Part shown: piece by piece, positions 38,494-47,412 of the stretch
How positions within the stretch are numbered: the first letter of the stretch is position 1
How the letters are laid out: each line of letters opens with the position of its first letter
Assembly: GCA_023653115.1 (NCBI GenBank)
Contig: JAMNXO010000003.1
Location: 62,001 to 126,000 of the forward strand
Direction of reading: 5' to 3'
Length of the DNA: 64,000 bases
Source: Erythrobacter sp.
Lineage (GTDB): Bacteria > Pseudomonadota > Alphaproteobacteria > Sphingomonadales > Sphingomonadaceae
Notes under the pieces: generated by a model
The model's input: only the letters and a program-made list of their open reading frames with translations
The model's database searches: none
Told to the model about the DNA's origin: nothing
Made by a program: the position numbers and the translations under genes

Positions 38494-39702
38494 ATGCAGA
38501 GATTGGACGGTTGGAAAAAACGTCTTGGCCTGGCCTCACAAGGCTTCGCCATGGCTGGCAAGAACCCCTGGGGCAACACCGGCAAGGGTGACGAGCCGGG
38601 AGACGATGGCGCAGGCGATAGCCCTGACGGCGAGCGCGGGCTCGGCGGCGGCGGTGAGAGTGGTGGCGACGGTGGCAAAGGCTCCGGCGGCGGCCCACGC
38701 AATCCGTGGCTGCCCGGCGGCGGCGAACCCGGCAAGCGGCGCTCGGCCAGCATCGAGGACATCTTCAAGAGCCGCGGCCCCGAAGGCCCGCGCCGCGCAG
38801 GCGGCGGTGGCGGTTCGGGCGGCCCGACCTTTCGTCTGCCTGAACGTCCTGGCGGCAAGAGCTGGGTGCCGGTGATCATCGGCGGCGCCGCGCTCGTCTG
38901 GGTGGCGGTTACCAGCGTGCACTTCGTCCAGCCGGGCGAGCAGGCGGTGGTCACCTGGCTTGGCGGCAAATATTCGCATTCGCTCGATTCCGGCACCAAC
39001 TTCACCGCGCCCTGGCCGTTGCAGATGGTCGAGAAGGAAAACGTCACGCAGGTGCGGCTGGAAGAGGTGCCCGGCACCAACACCGAAAAGCTGATCCTGA
39101 CGGGCGACCAGAACCTCGTTGATCTGAGCTACCTGATCCGCTGGAACATCTCGGATCTGGCACTCTACAAGTATCAGCTCGGCGATCCGCGCAACGCGCT
39201 GCTCGAAATCGGCGAGGCGGCGATGCGCGCCGCGGTGGCCAAGCAGAAGCTCGATGAAGTGCTGACCGGCGAAGGCCGGGCCGAAGTCGAACAGGACGTG
39301 CGCGCCGCGATGCAGGCGCGGCTCGATGCCTATCGCTCCGGGATTTCCGTGCAGGGGATCGAAATCAACAAGGTCGATCCGCCGAGCCGTGTGGAGGAAG
39401 CCTTCAAGGACGTTTCGTCCGCGCAGCAGGATGCCGATGCCGCAATCAACCGCGCCCGCGCGGTGGCCCAGCAGCTGCTCGCCCGCGCACAGGGTGATGC
39501 ATCCGAATTCAACGACATCTACGAGGAATACAAGCTCGCGCCCGAGGTTACCCGGCGCCGGCTCTATTACGAGACCATGGAGCAAATCCTGTCCAAGACC
39601 GACAAGACCATCGTCGAATCCGGCAATGTGATGCCATACCTGCCGCTGCCCGAAATCAAGCAGCGCGCCAAGGCGCAGCCTGCCCGGCCGCAGGGGGAGT
39701 AA
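38494..39702 (+). CDS. hflK: FtsH protease activity modulator HflK
   Basis: Gly-rich N-terminus, TM, FVQPGEQAVVTWLGGKYSHSLDSGTNFTAPWP, EAFKDVSSAQQDADAAINRARA. Confidence 0.94.
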   Translation: MQRLDGWKKRLGLASQGFAMAGKNPWGNTGKGDEPGDDGAGDSPDGERGLGGGGESGGDGGKGSGGGPRNPWLPGGGEPGKRRSASIEDIFKSRGPEGPRRAGGGGGSGGPTFRLPERPGGKSWVPVIIGGAALVWVAVTSVHFVQPGEQAVVTWLGGKYSHSLDSGTNFTAPWPLQMVEKENVTQVRLEEVPGTNTEKLILTGDQNLVDLSYLIRWNISDLALYKYQLGDPRNALLEIGEAAMRAAVAKQKLDEVLTGEGRAEVEQDVRAAMQARLDAYRSGISVQGIEINKVDPPSRVEEAFKDVSSAQQDADAAINRARAVAQQLLARAQGDASEFNDIYEEYKLAPEVTRRRLYYETMEQILSKTDKTIVESGNVMPYLPLPEIKQRAKAQPARPQGE

Positions 39703-39706
39703 GGCC

Positions 39707-40552
39707 ATGAACAGCGTGATCCAGAACTACAAAACGATCATCATCGCCGTTATCGGCCTGGTGGTGGTGCTGCTCGCCAGCGTGGTGATCGTGCCGGAAA
39801 CCCATCAGGCGGTGGTGATCCGCACGGGCCAGCCGGTGCGCATCTTCAATATGTTCCGCCCCGATCAGCCTTACGGCCAGACCGGTGCGGGCCTGCAGCT
39901 GCGCATTCCTTTTGTCGAACAGGTGCAGATGATCGACCGCCGGGTGCTCGATCTCGATATGGAGCGCACGCAGGTGCTCTCCAATGATCAGCAGCGCCTG
40001 CAGGTGGATGCCTATGCGCGCTATCGCATCATCGATCCGGTGAAGCTGGTGGAGCGGGCGGGCAATGAACGCCAGCTGGAAAGCCAGCTGCTGCCGATCC
40101 TCACCTCGGTGGTGCGGCAGGAGTTGGGGCGGCGGCCGTTCTCGGCGCTGATCAATGCCGAGCGCGGGACGGCGATGGCCAACATCACCCGCACGCTGGA
40201 TCGTCAGGCGCGCAATTACGGCGCGCAGGTGCTCGACGTGCGGATCAAGGCGGCGGATTTGCCCGAAGGCCGCCCGCTCGATGCCGCCTTCACCCGGATG
40301 GAGACTGACCGGCAGGAAGAAGCCGCCACGATCCGTGCGGCCGGCCAGCGCGACGCGCAGATCATCCAGGCCTCGGCCTCGGCTGAAGCCGCGCGCATCT
40401 ATGCCGATGCCTATGGCAAGGATCCGGAGTTCTACGATTTTTACCGCGCCATGCAGTCCTATCGCCAGACCTTCCTGACGGGCGAGGGGCAGAGCACCAT
40501 GGTTTTGTCGGAAGACAGCGAATACTTCCGCCAGTTCAAGGGCAAACGCTGA
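39707..40552 (+). CDS. hflC: Protease modulator HflC
   Basis: IVPETHQAVVIRTGQPVRIFNMF...AGLQLRIPFVEQVQMIDRRVLDLDME; follows hflK. Confidence 0.94.
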   Translation: MNSVIQNYKTIIIAVIGLVVVLLASVVIVPETHQAVVIRTGQPVRIFNMFRPDQPYGQTGAGLQLRIPFVEQVQMIDRRVLDLDMERTQVLSNDQQRLQVDAYARYRIIDPVKLVERAGNERQLESQLLPILTSVVRQELGRRPFSALINAERGTAMANITRTLDRQARNYGAQVLDVRIKAADLPEGRPLDAAFTRMETDRQEEAATIRAAGQRDAQIIQASASAEAARIYADAYGKDPEFYDFYRAMQSYRQTFLTGEGQSTMVLSEDSEYFRQFKGKR

Positions 40553-40745
40553 GGGCACGACGATCCGGCGTTCGACCAGCGGCCAACCACGCCCGCCGAA
40601 CGCCGCACACGTTCAATTGGCGTTCAGGGCCGGAACGCTCAATCTGGCGTTCATCCGGAGCCTGCCGGGCGATGACAACACAGGGTTCAAGGAACGCGGC
40701 GGGGCTCTCACGCATTCCTAGCTCGAAGACAAGGATCAAGAGGAC

Positions 40746-42284
40746 GTGAACAAAGTGCGCTATGTGTATGGACTCTCGAGCGCGCTGCTGGTCGGCGGCG
40801 CGGCAGCCTCACTGATCACCGGTACGCCGCTCGGCGCGCAGGTCGCCCAGAATGATGGCGCGGTGATGGACCGGGTGGTCCCGGTCGCCGGCGCGCCCGC
40901 CAGCTTCGCCGATCTGACCGAACAGCTCGCTCCGGCCGTGGTCAACATCGCCACCCGCCAGCGGGTCGAGGTGCAGAACAACCCCTTCGCCGGCACGCCC
41001 TTTGCCGAGCTGTTCAACCGCCGTCAGGGCGGCGGCGAAGCGCAGCCCCAGACCCGTGAGGCGCAATCGCTGGGTTCGGGCTTCATCATTTCGGCTGATG
41101 GCTATGTGGTCACCAACAACCACGTGATCTCGCCCCCCGATACCCGCGCCAAGCTGGAATCGATCACCGTCACCCTGCCCGATGGCACCGAATACGAGGC
41201 CGATCTGGTCGGCGCGGACGCCGCGTCCGATCTGGCGGTGCTCAAGATCCGCTCCAACACCACCTTCCCCTTCGTCAAGTTCGGGGATTCGAGCGCAGCG
41301 CGCGTGGGCGACTGGGTGGTGGCGATCGGCAACCCCTTCGGTCTTGGCGGCACGGTCACCAGCGGGATCATCTCGGCAGTCTATCGCAACACCGGCCAGG
41401 GCGGCGCCTATGACCGCTATCTCCAGACCGACGCCAGCATCAACCGCGGCAATTCCGGCGGCCCGCTGTTCGACATGCGCGGCAATGTGATCGGCATCAA
41501 CAACGCGATTTTCTCGCCTTCGGGCGGCAGCGTCGGCATCGGCTTTGCGATCCCGGCGGAAATCGCCGCGCCGATCGTGGAACAGCTGCGCGCCGGCCGC
41601 GAGATCGAGCGCGGCTATCTCGGCGTCGGGCTCGCCCCGATCAACGAGGACATCGCCGCCTCATTGGGCATCGAAAAGCGCCGCGGCGAATTCGTGCAGA
41701 CCGTGCAGGACGATAGCCCGGCGGGGCGTGCAGGCGTCAAGCCCGGCGACATCATCACCAAGGTCAACGGCAAGGACGTCACCGCCGACCAGACCGTGTC
41801 CTATCTCGTCGCCAATCTGGAACCCGGCGCGCAGGTGCCGGTGGAATTGCTGCGCGGGGGCAAGAAGCTGGCCCTCACCGTCACGCTGGGCAAGCGCCCG
41901 ACCGAGGCGGAGTTGCAGCAGCAGACCCAGACCTTCGACCCCGATTCCGAAGAACCGATGGCGCCCGGCACTTCGGACGGCACGATCGAGGAAAAGCTCG
42001 GGATGCAGGTGATGCCGATGTCGGCCGCGATTGCCCGCTCGCTCGGCATCCCCGCCGATACCAAGGGCGTGGTGATCGGCGCGGTTGATCCCAACTCGGA
42101 TGCGGCGCGCAAGGGCCTGCGCCGCGGCGACATCATCCTGTCGGCCAACTACCAGGAGGTCGCCAGCGTCGAAGCGCTGCTGGCCCAGGTCAATGCTGCC
42201 GTGACCGAGAAGCGCGAGGCGATCCTGCTGCGCATCCAGCGTCGCACCCAGCCGCCGGCCTTCATCCCCATCCGCCTGCGCTAA
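40746..42284 (+). CDS. Do/DegP-family periplasmic serine endopeptidase with two PDZ domains
   Basis: GSGFIISADGYVVTNNHV, DAASDLAVLKI, QTDASINRGNSGGPLFDMRGNVIGIN, two PDZ regions. Confidence 0.95.
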   Translation: MNKVRYVYGLSSALLVGGAAASLITGTPLGAQVAQNDGAVMDRVVPVAGAPASFADLTEQLAPAVVNIATRQRVEVQNNPFAGTPFAELFNRRQGGGEAQPQTREAQSLGSGFIISADGYVVTNNHVISPPDTRAKLESITVTLPDGTEYEADLVGADAASDLAVLKIRSNTTFPFVKFGDSSAARVGDWVVAIGNPFGLGGTVTSGIISAVYRNTGQGGAYDRYLQTDASINRGNSGGPLFDMRGNVIGINNAIFSPSGGSVGIGFAIPAEIAAPIVEQLRAGREIERGYLGVGLAPINEDIAASLGIEKRRGEFVQTVQDDSPAGRAGVKPGDIITKVNGKDVTADQTVSYLVANLEPGAQVPVELLRGGKKLALTVTLGKRPTEAELQQQTQTFDPDSEEPMAPGTSDGTIEEKLGMQVMPMSAAIARSLGIPADTKGVVIGAVDPNSDAARKGLRRGDIILSANYQEVASVEALLAQVNAAVTEKREAILLRIQRRTQPPAFIPIRLR

Positions 42285-42301
42285 GCCGCGCGGCCAACCA
42301 C

Positions 42302-42342
42302 AAAAAAGGGCGCCGGGAGCTGATCCCGGCGCCCTTTTTGTA
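42302..42342. terminator. Bidirectional Rho-independent terminator between degP-like and PBP1A genes
   Basis: AAAAAAGGGCGCCGGGAGCTGATCCCGGCGCCCTTTTTG: 11-bp-class GC stem flanked by A6 and T5. Confidence 0.88.
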
Positions 42343-42353
42343 TGGCGGCCTGC

Positions 42354-44528
42354 CTATTCGTCCGGCGGCGGGCGTGTCGCCTGCGGCTGCGGCGGGCGGC
42401 GCGGTTCGCGCTGGGGGCGCGGAATCTGGCCGCCGGTGGCCTGTTCGAGAAACTCGTCGCTTGCCGCTGCAGGATCATTCGGATCGGTGCCGAACGGCCC
42501 GTCGGACGGCTCGCGCCGCGCCGGTTCGACCAGATTGCCCTGCTCGTCGATGAAGTAGTAGTCCTCGGGCTCGCCGAACATTGCTTCTTCGTCGGGCTCC
42601 AGCTGCCATTCGGGCAGTTCCACAGTCGTCTCGAATTCCTCGACCGGGCGGTCCTTCACCGCATAGCGCATATAGGCGGCAAAGGCCTGCGCCGGTGCGC
42701 GCCCGCCCTGCAGGCCCGGCACTGCCTTGGCATCATCGCGGCCCATCCACACGCCGGTCGTCACGCCCGAGGAAAAGCCGATGAACCAGCCATCCTTGTT
42801 CGATGATGTGGTGCCGGTCTTGCCGGCCACTGGCCGTCCGATCTGCGCGGCACGGCCGGTGCCGGTCTGCACGGCGGCCTGAAGCAGATCCGTCATCCCG
42901 GCGACGACATAATCGGGCACCACGGTCCGATCGCGCTTGTCCTGGTGGCGGTAAAGCAGCTCGCCGCCCGCCGTGGTCACCTTGGCAATGCCATAGGGTT
43001 CCACGCCCACGCCCTTGGCCGAGATCGCGGCGAAGGCCTGCGTCATCTCGATCAGGCGCACTTCGGAAGAGCCCAGCACCATCGAGGGGAAGGTCGAAAC
43101 CTCCGAGGTGATCCCGAACCGCTTGGCCATCGATGCCACCGTGCCGAAGCCGACTTCGTTGCCGAGCTGGGCTGCGACCGTGTTGATCGAATAGGCAAAG
43201 GCGGTGCGCAGATCGGTTTCCCCGACATTGCGCCCGGTGGAATTGCGCGGGCTCCAGCCGTCGATCGTCACCGGCTCGTCCTTGACCATGTCCTCGGGCG
43301 TGTAGCCCGCTTCCAGCGCGGCGAGATAGACGAACAGCTTCCACGAGGAACCGGGCTGGCGCATCGCGGTGGTGGCGCGGTTGAAGTTGCTGGCGACGTA
43401 ATCGGTGCCGCCCACCAGCGCGAGGATCGCTCCGTCACGATCAAGGCTGACCAGCGCGCCCTGCGCATTGCCCGGCGTGTTGGCCTCGATCGCGGCCGTG
43501 GCGGCGCGCTGCATCCCGATATCGAGCGTGGTCCACACCTCGATCGGCTCGAAGGTTTCGGGCAGGATGATGTCGAGCTGCGGCAGCACCCAGTCGGTGA
43601 AATAGCGCACCGAGTTCTGGCCAGCCTGCTCCTTCAGCTGCACTTCGCTGATATCGACATTGGCCTGATCGGCGGTGATATAGCCCTGCTCGCGCATCAG
43701 CCGCAGCACCACCTGCGCGCGGTCGACCGCGGCCTGCGTGTCGGCGGTGGGGGAATAGCGGCTCGGCGCTTTCACCAGGCCTGCGATAATCGCCGCCTCG
43801 CCGACGCTGAGTTCGTTGGCCGGGTGGCTGAAGAACTTCCGGCTCGCGCTGTCGATCCCGTAGGCGCCGCCGCCGAAATAGACCTTGTTGAGATAGAGCT
43901 CGAGGATTTCCTCCTTGGAGAACTTCCATTCGAGCGCCAGCGCCAGCACTGCCTCGCGCGCCTTGCGATCGAGCGAGCGGTTGTTGTTGAGGAACAGGTT
44001 GCGCGCCAGCTGCTGGGTGATGGTGGAGGTGCCGCCGATCCGGTCGTCGCCGGTGAAGCCCTCGACGATCGCGCCGGTCAGGCGGATCGGATCGACGCCC
44101 AGGTGCGAATGGAAGCGCTTGTCCTCCACCGCGACCATGGCGCTCTTCATGTTGTCCGGGATTTCGTCGTAGTCGAGCCACTCGCCGAAGCTCGGGCCAA
44201 GTTCGACCAGTTCGCGCCCGTCGCGCGCGCGCACCACAATGGTCTGGCCCGGCTGGGTGGCCTGCAATGCGCCGTAGCTGGGGATCGAACTGGCCGCAAA
44301 ACCGACCGCAAAGCCGAGGAAGATCAGGCCCAGCAGCGCCAGCGCCCCGCCCCACACGAAGGCGCGTTTGATCCACTTGCGCAAGGCCGAGGGCGGCTTG
44401 CCGTCCCCGCTGCCCTTGCCGTCGCGGCTCAGCTTGGTGCGCACCGCCGGCGCGTCTGCGCGCTGCGCTGCCGCCCGGCGACTGCCGCGCGCGCCTTTGT
44501 TCTGCAACCGGTCACCCCTTCTGGACAT
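42354..44528 (-). CDS. Penicillin-binding protein 1A family (transglycosylase/transpeptidase)
   Basis: VAVEDKRFHSHLGVDPIRLTGAIVEGF, GGTSTITQQLARNLFL, MRQPGSSWKLFVYLAALE, AGKTGTTSSNKDGWFIG. Confidence 0.95.
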   Translation of the reverse strand: MSRRGDRLQNKGARGSRRAAAQRADAPAVRTKLSRDGKGSGDGKPPSALRKWIKRAFVWGGALALLGLIFLGFAVGFAASSIPSYGALQATQPGQTIVVRARDGRELVELGPSFGEWLDYDEIPDNMKSAMVAVEDKRFHSHLGVDPIRLTGAIVEGFTGDDRIGGTSTITQQLARNLFLNNNRSLDRKAREAVLALALEWKFSKEEILELYLNKVYFGGGAYGIDSASRKFFSHPANELSVGEAAIIAGLVKAPSRYSPTADTQAAVDRAQVVLRLMREQGYITADQANVDISEVQLKEQAGQNSVRYFTDWVLPQLDIILPETFEPIEVWTTLDIGMQRAATAAIEANTPGNAQGALVSLDRDGAILALVGGTDYVASNFNRATTAMRQPGSSWKLFVYLAALEAGYTPEDMVKDEPVTIDGWSPRNSTGRNVGETDLRTAFAYSINTVAAQLGNEVGFGTVASMAKRFGITSEVSTFPSMVLGSSEVRLIEMTQAFAAISAKGVGVEPYGIAKVTTAGGELLYRHQDKRDRTVVPDYVVAGMTDLLQAAVQTGTGRAAQIGRPVAGKTGTTSSNKDGWFIGFSSGVTTGVWMGRDDAKAVPGLQGGRAPAQAFAAYMRYAVKDRPVEEFETTVELPEWQLEPDEEAMFGEPEDYYFIDEQGNLVEPARREPSDGPFGTDPNDPAAASDEFLEQATGGQIPRPQREPRRPPQPQATRPPPDE

Positions 44529-44651
44529 GGCCTTGTCGTTCAATCCGTTCCGATCAGGCGCCCGCAGCGCCGCTTGCGCCCCGGTGCATAGGCGAGTTGT
44601 AACCGCGGGTGAACCGCCGATGTGCAGCGCGCCTCCACGCTGCGATCTGCA

Positions 44652-45059
44652 CTAGTCTTCGGCCGGGGTGAACACCAGCGCGGCCGAGTTGATGCAATAG
44701 CGCAGCCCCCCCTGCTCGGGCGGGCCATCGGGAAAGACATGGCCCAGATGCCCGCCGCACTTGCCGCAGCGCACTTCGGTACGGACCATGCCGTAGCTGA
44801 CATCGCGGTGTTCCTCGATCACTTCATCGGTCGAAGGCTTGGTGAAGGCCGGCCATCCGCAGCCCGAATTGTATTTCGCGGTCGAGTAGAACAGCTGCGT
44901 GCCGCAAGCGGCGCAGTGATATTCGCCCTCGTCGTAGAACTTGTCGTATTCGCCGGTGAAGGCGCGCTCGGTGCCGGCCTCGCGCAGGACATGATACTGC
45001 ATCGGGTCCAGTTTCGCGCGCCATTCGGCGTCCGTCAGGCTGCGGGGATCGTCGGTCAT
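44652..45059 (-). CDS. msrB: Peptide-methionine (R)-S-oxide reductase
   Basis: YHCAACGTQLFYSTAKYNSGCGWPAFTKP, VRCGKCGGHLGHVFPDGPPEQGGLRYCINSAALVF. Confidence 0.96.
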   Translation of the reverse strand: MTDDPRSLTDAEWRAKLDPMQYHVLREAGTERAFTGEYDKFYDEGEYHCAACGTQLFYSTAKYNSGCGWPAFTKPSTDEVIEEHRDVSYGMVRTEVRCGKCGGHLGHVFPDGPPEQGGLRYCINSAALVFTPAED

Positions 45060-45103
45060 AAGTCACCTCTCTCTGTGGGCGCTGATATCGGATGGTCGCA
45101 GAC

Positions 45104-45182
45104 AATCCGCAAGGCCGACTGGCCGCCCGCAGCGACCGGAGGGAGCGAGGATACCGCACGCCGGAAGGCGTGCGAAAACAAA
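45104..45182 (+). repeat. Structured intergenic repeat family 1, copy D
   Basis: AATCCGCAAGGCCGACTGGCCGCCCGCAGCGACCGGAGGGAGCGAGGATACCGCACGCCGGAAGGCGTGCGAAAACAA. Confidence 0.82.
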
Positions 45183-45851
45183 TCACCCATCAACCAACGC
45201 ATAGTGCGCAGGCGGCTGGATGGTCTCCATCCGCTCGGTCAGCAGCGGACGGAAGCTCGGGCGGCTCTTGAACACGGCATACCAGCCGCGCGATTGCTCG
45301 TGTCCCGCCCAGTCGATCCCGCCGAGATAATCCGCGACCGAGATCTGCGCCGCAGCAGCGAGATCCGCGAGGCTCATGGTGGAACCCGCCACCCACGGGC
45401 GGTTGTCGATCAACCAGTCGAGATAATCGAGATGCCCGTGCGCCAGCTTCATCGCGTTGCGCAGCGCACCGCTATCGGGCGGCTGGCGCAGGATGCGCTT
45501 TTTCATGCGTTCGGACAGCAAGGGCGCGGTGACATCGGCGTAGAAATTCTCGTCAAACAGCGCCACCAGCCGGCGGATTTCGGCACGCTGCGCGGCAGTG
45601 CCGTTGATCATCGGCGCGCGCTCGACTGTCTCTTCGAAATATTCCGCGATCGCCCGGCTATCGGGCAGGGTGACGCCCTTTTCCTGATTGACGATCACCG
45701 GCGTGCGCCCGGCCGGATTGAGATTGAAGAACATATCGGACGCAGCCCACGGGTCTTCGCGCACCAGCTCGAAGGGGATGTTCTTTTCGCTCAGCAGCAG
45801 CCGGATCTTGCGGCTGAAGGGGCAGAGGGGGAATTGATAAAGGAGCCACAT
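45183..45851 (-). CDS. Glutathione S-transferase family protein
   Basis: LYQFPLCPFSRKIRLLLSEKNIPFELVREDPW, NPAGRTPVIVNQEKGVTLPDSRAIAEYFEE. Confidence 0.92.
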   Translation of the reverse strand: MWLLYQFPLCPFSRKIRLLLSEKNIPFELVREDPWAASDMFFNLNPAGRTPVIVNQEKGVTLPDSRAIAEYFEETVERAPMINGTAAQRAEIRRLVALFDENFYADVTAPLLSERMKKRILRQPPDSGALRNAMKLAHGHLDYLDWLIDNRPWVAGSTMSLADLAAAAQISVADYLGGIDWAGHEQSRGWYAVFKSRPSFRPLLTERMETIQPPAHYALVDG

Positions 45852-45918
45852 GATGCAGCTACCCTTGCCTTACTTGGCGCGGCGAATCCATGGCCTTGCC
45901 GCAGGCTAACGCGAATTA

Positions 45919-46266
45919 TCAGACGCCCGAGGCTTCCAGCATCAAAAGGCATGATGGCATCACCTTGTCGGTCTCGCCGCTGTCCTGCAACGCCTTGGCC
46001 TCGAACCCGGCCAGCCAGGCGATCCCGTCACGATCAAGCCCGGTCTGATCCATCAATTGCGCCAGCGACCGCACGAAGAATTCGCGCCCGCGAACTTCCA
46101 GCGACGGCCAGCGCAGCGCCACCGGATCGCCATTGGCCTGCCGGCGGGAGACAATCGCAAAGGCCGCAGAACAGCGCAGGATCGCGCGGTTTTCCTGGGA
46201 CAGGGCGGGAGGGGCGGCGGGCGCGGCCTGAAGCGCCAGAGCGGCGGCGAGAAACGGAGTGAGCAT
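45919..46266 (-). CDS. Hypothetical exported protein
   Basis: Signal-peptide-like N-terminus MLTPFLAAALALQAAPAAPPALSQENRAILRCSAAFAIVS. Confidence 0.65.
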   Translation of the reverse strand: MLTPFLAAALALQAAPAAPPALSQENRAILRCSAAFAIVSRRQANGDPVALRWPSLEVRGREFFVRSLAQLMDQTGLDRDGIAWLAGFEAKALQDSGETDKVMPSCLLMLEASGV

Positions 46267-46376
46267 GGCGCTATCTATCCCTCGAAAGATGAACCTTTGG
46301 CTACCGGAATCCGCATTGCCGCGCGCAAAAATCCGTCCTAATCCGCAACCCGTCCTATGAGAGGAGACGCAGTTCC

Positions 46377-46766
46377 ATGTTCAGTCACATCATGATCGGC
46401 ACCAATGATTTCGATCGTGCCAAGGCGTTCTATGACGCCGTGCTCGCCACGCTCGGTGCAGCCCCCGGCAACATCAACGAAGCCGCTACCGGCCACAAGC
46501 GCGCGTTCTGGTTCCACAATGGCGGCATCTTCGCGATCAGCCAGCCGATCAACGACGCGCCCGCTTGCGTCGCCAACGGTTCAACCATCGGCTTTGCCTG
46601 CGACAGCCTCGAGCAGGTGCAGGCGTTCCATGATGCAGCCGTGGCTGCGGGTGGCAAGTCGATCGAAGACGCCCCCGGCCCGCGCACCGGCGCGATGGGC
46701 ACCCTGAACCTCGGCTATGTGCTCGATCTGGACGGCCACAAGCTGTGCATGCTGCATAGGGCCTGA
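46377..46766 (+). CDS. VOC (glyoxalase/bleomycin-resistance fold) family protein
   Basis: FSHIMIGTNDFDRAKAFYDAVLATLG ... LNLGYVLDLDGHKLCMLHRA. Confidence 0.88.
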   Translation: MFSHIMIGTNDFDRAKAFYDAVLATLGAAPGNINEAATGHKRAFWFHNGGIFAISQPINDAPACVANGSTIGFACDSLEQVQAFHDAAVAAGGKSIEDAPGPRTGAMGTLNLGYVLDLDGHKLCMLHRA

Positions 46767-46779
46767 TGTGAAGGGGTGA

Positions 46780-46824
46780 GGCGGGTGGTCTGCGCCGCGC
46801 GATAGCGTGGCCGCAAACAAACAC
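46780..46824 (-). repeat. 3'-end repeat family 2, copy at metW
   Basis: Minus strand GTGTTTGTTTGCGGCCACGCTATCGCGCGGCGCAGACCACCCGCC; matches manA-phytochrome junction GCGTTTGTTTAGCGGTCGCGCCGGCGCGCGACGCTGACCACCCGCC. Confidence 0.75.
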
Positions 46825-47412
46825 CTACCTACTCAATTCAAATACCGCGAATTCGGCGCGCCAGTTAGCGGCTGGCGCGCCGATTTCGATTTCATTGGCG
46901 AAGAACCAAGCGCGCTCGATGGTCGCGCCCTTCATCCGCGCCAGATCGCGGAAATCTTCGACCGTGACGTGGTGGATGTTCTGCGTTTCATACCAGCTCA
47001 CCGGCAGCGCGCGGGTGACAGGCATCCGCCCGCCGAACATCAGCGCCGCCCGCGTGCGCCAATGCGCAAAGTTGGGGAACGAGACAAACGCCCGCCGCCC
47101 CACCCGCAGCAGCTCGTCAAGGATCAGATCGGGCCGCGTCGCGGTTTGCAGCGTCTGGCTGAGGATCGCGTAATCGAACGCCTTGTCAGGATAGTTGGCA
47201 AGATCGAGATTGGCATCGCCCTGCACCACGCTGAGGCCGCGCGACACGCAGCGTTCGACCAGCGCACCGTCCAATTCCATCCCACGCGCATCGCAACCGC
47301 TCGCGCTTTCAAGCTCCGCCATCAGCGCCCCGTCACCGCAGCCGATATCCAACACCCGGCTACCGGGCGTGACATGGGCGGCGATGGCGGCAAGGTCGGG
47401 ACGCAGGGTCAT
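46825..47412 (-). CDS. metW: Methionine biosynthesis protein MetW
   Basis: [67 protein letters not shown]; overlaps metX. Confidence 0.93.
   Translation of the reverse strand: MTLRPDLAAIAAHVTPGSRVLDIGCGDGALMAELESASGCDARGMELDGALVERCVSRGLSVVQGDANLDLANYPDKAFDYAILSQTLQTATRPDLILDELLRVGRRAFVSFPNFAHWRTRAALMFGGRMPVTRALPVSWYETQNIHHVTVEDFRDLARMKGATIERAWFFANEIEIGAPAANWRAEFAVFELSR

Noticed and set aside
44824-45186. ORF with MICFRTPSGVRYPRSLRSLRAASRPCG (also similar ORFs at 26875 and 1776)
   Set aside because: Translated family 1 repeat DNA; similarity among them is explained by the repeat, not by a protein family.
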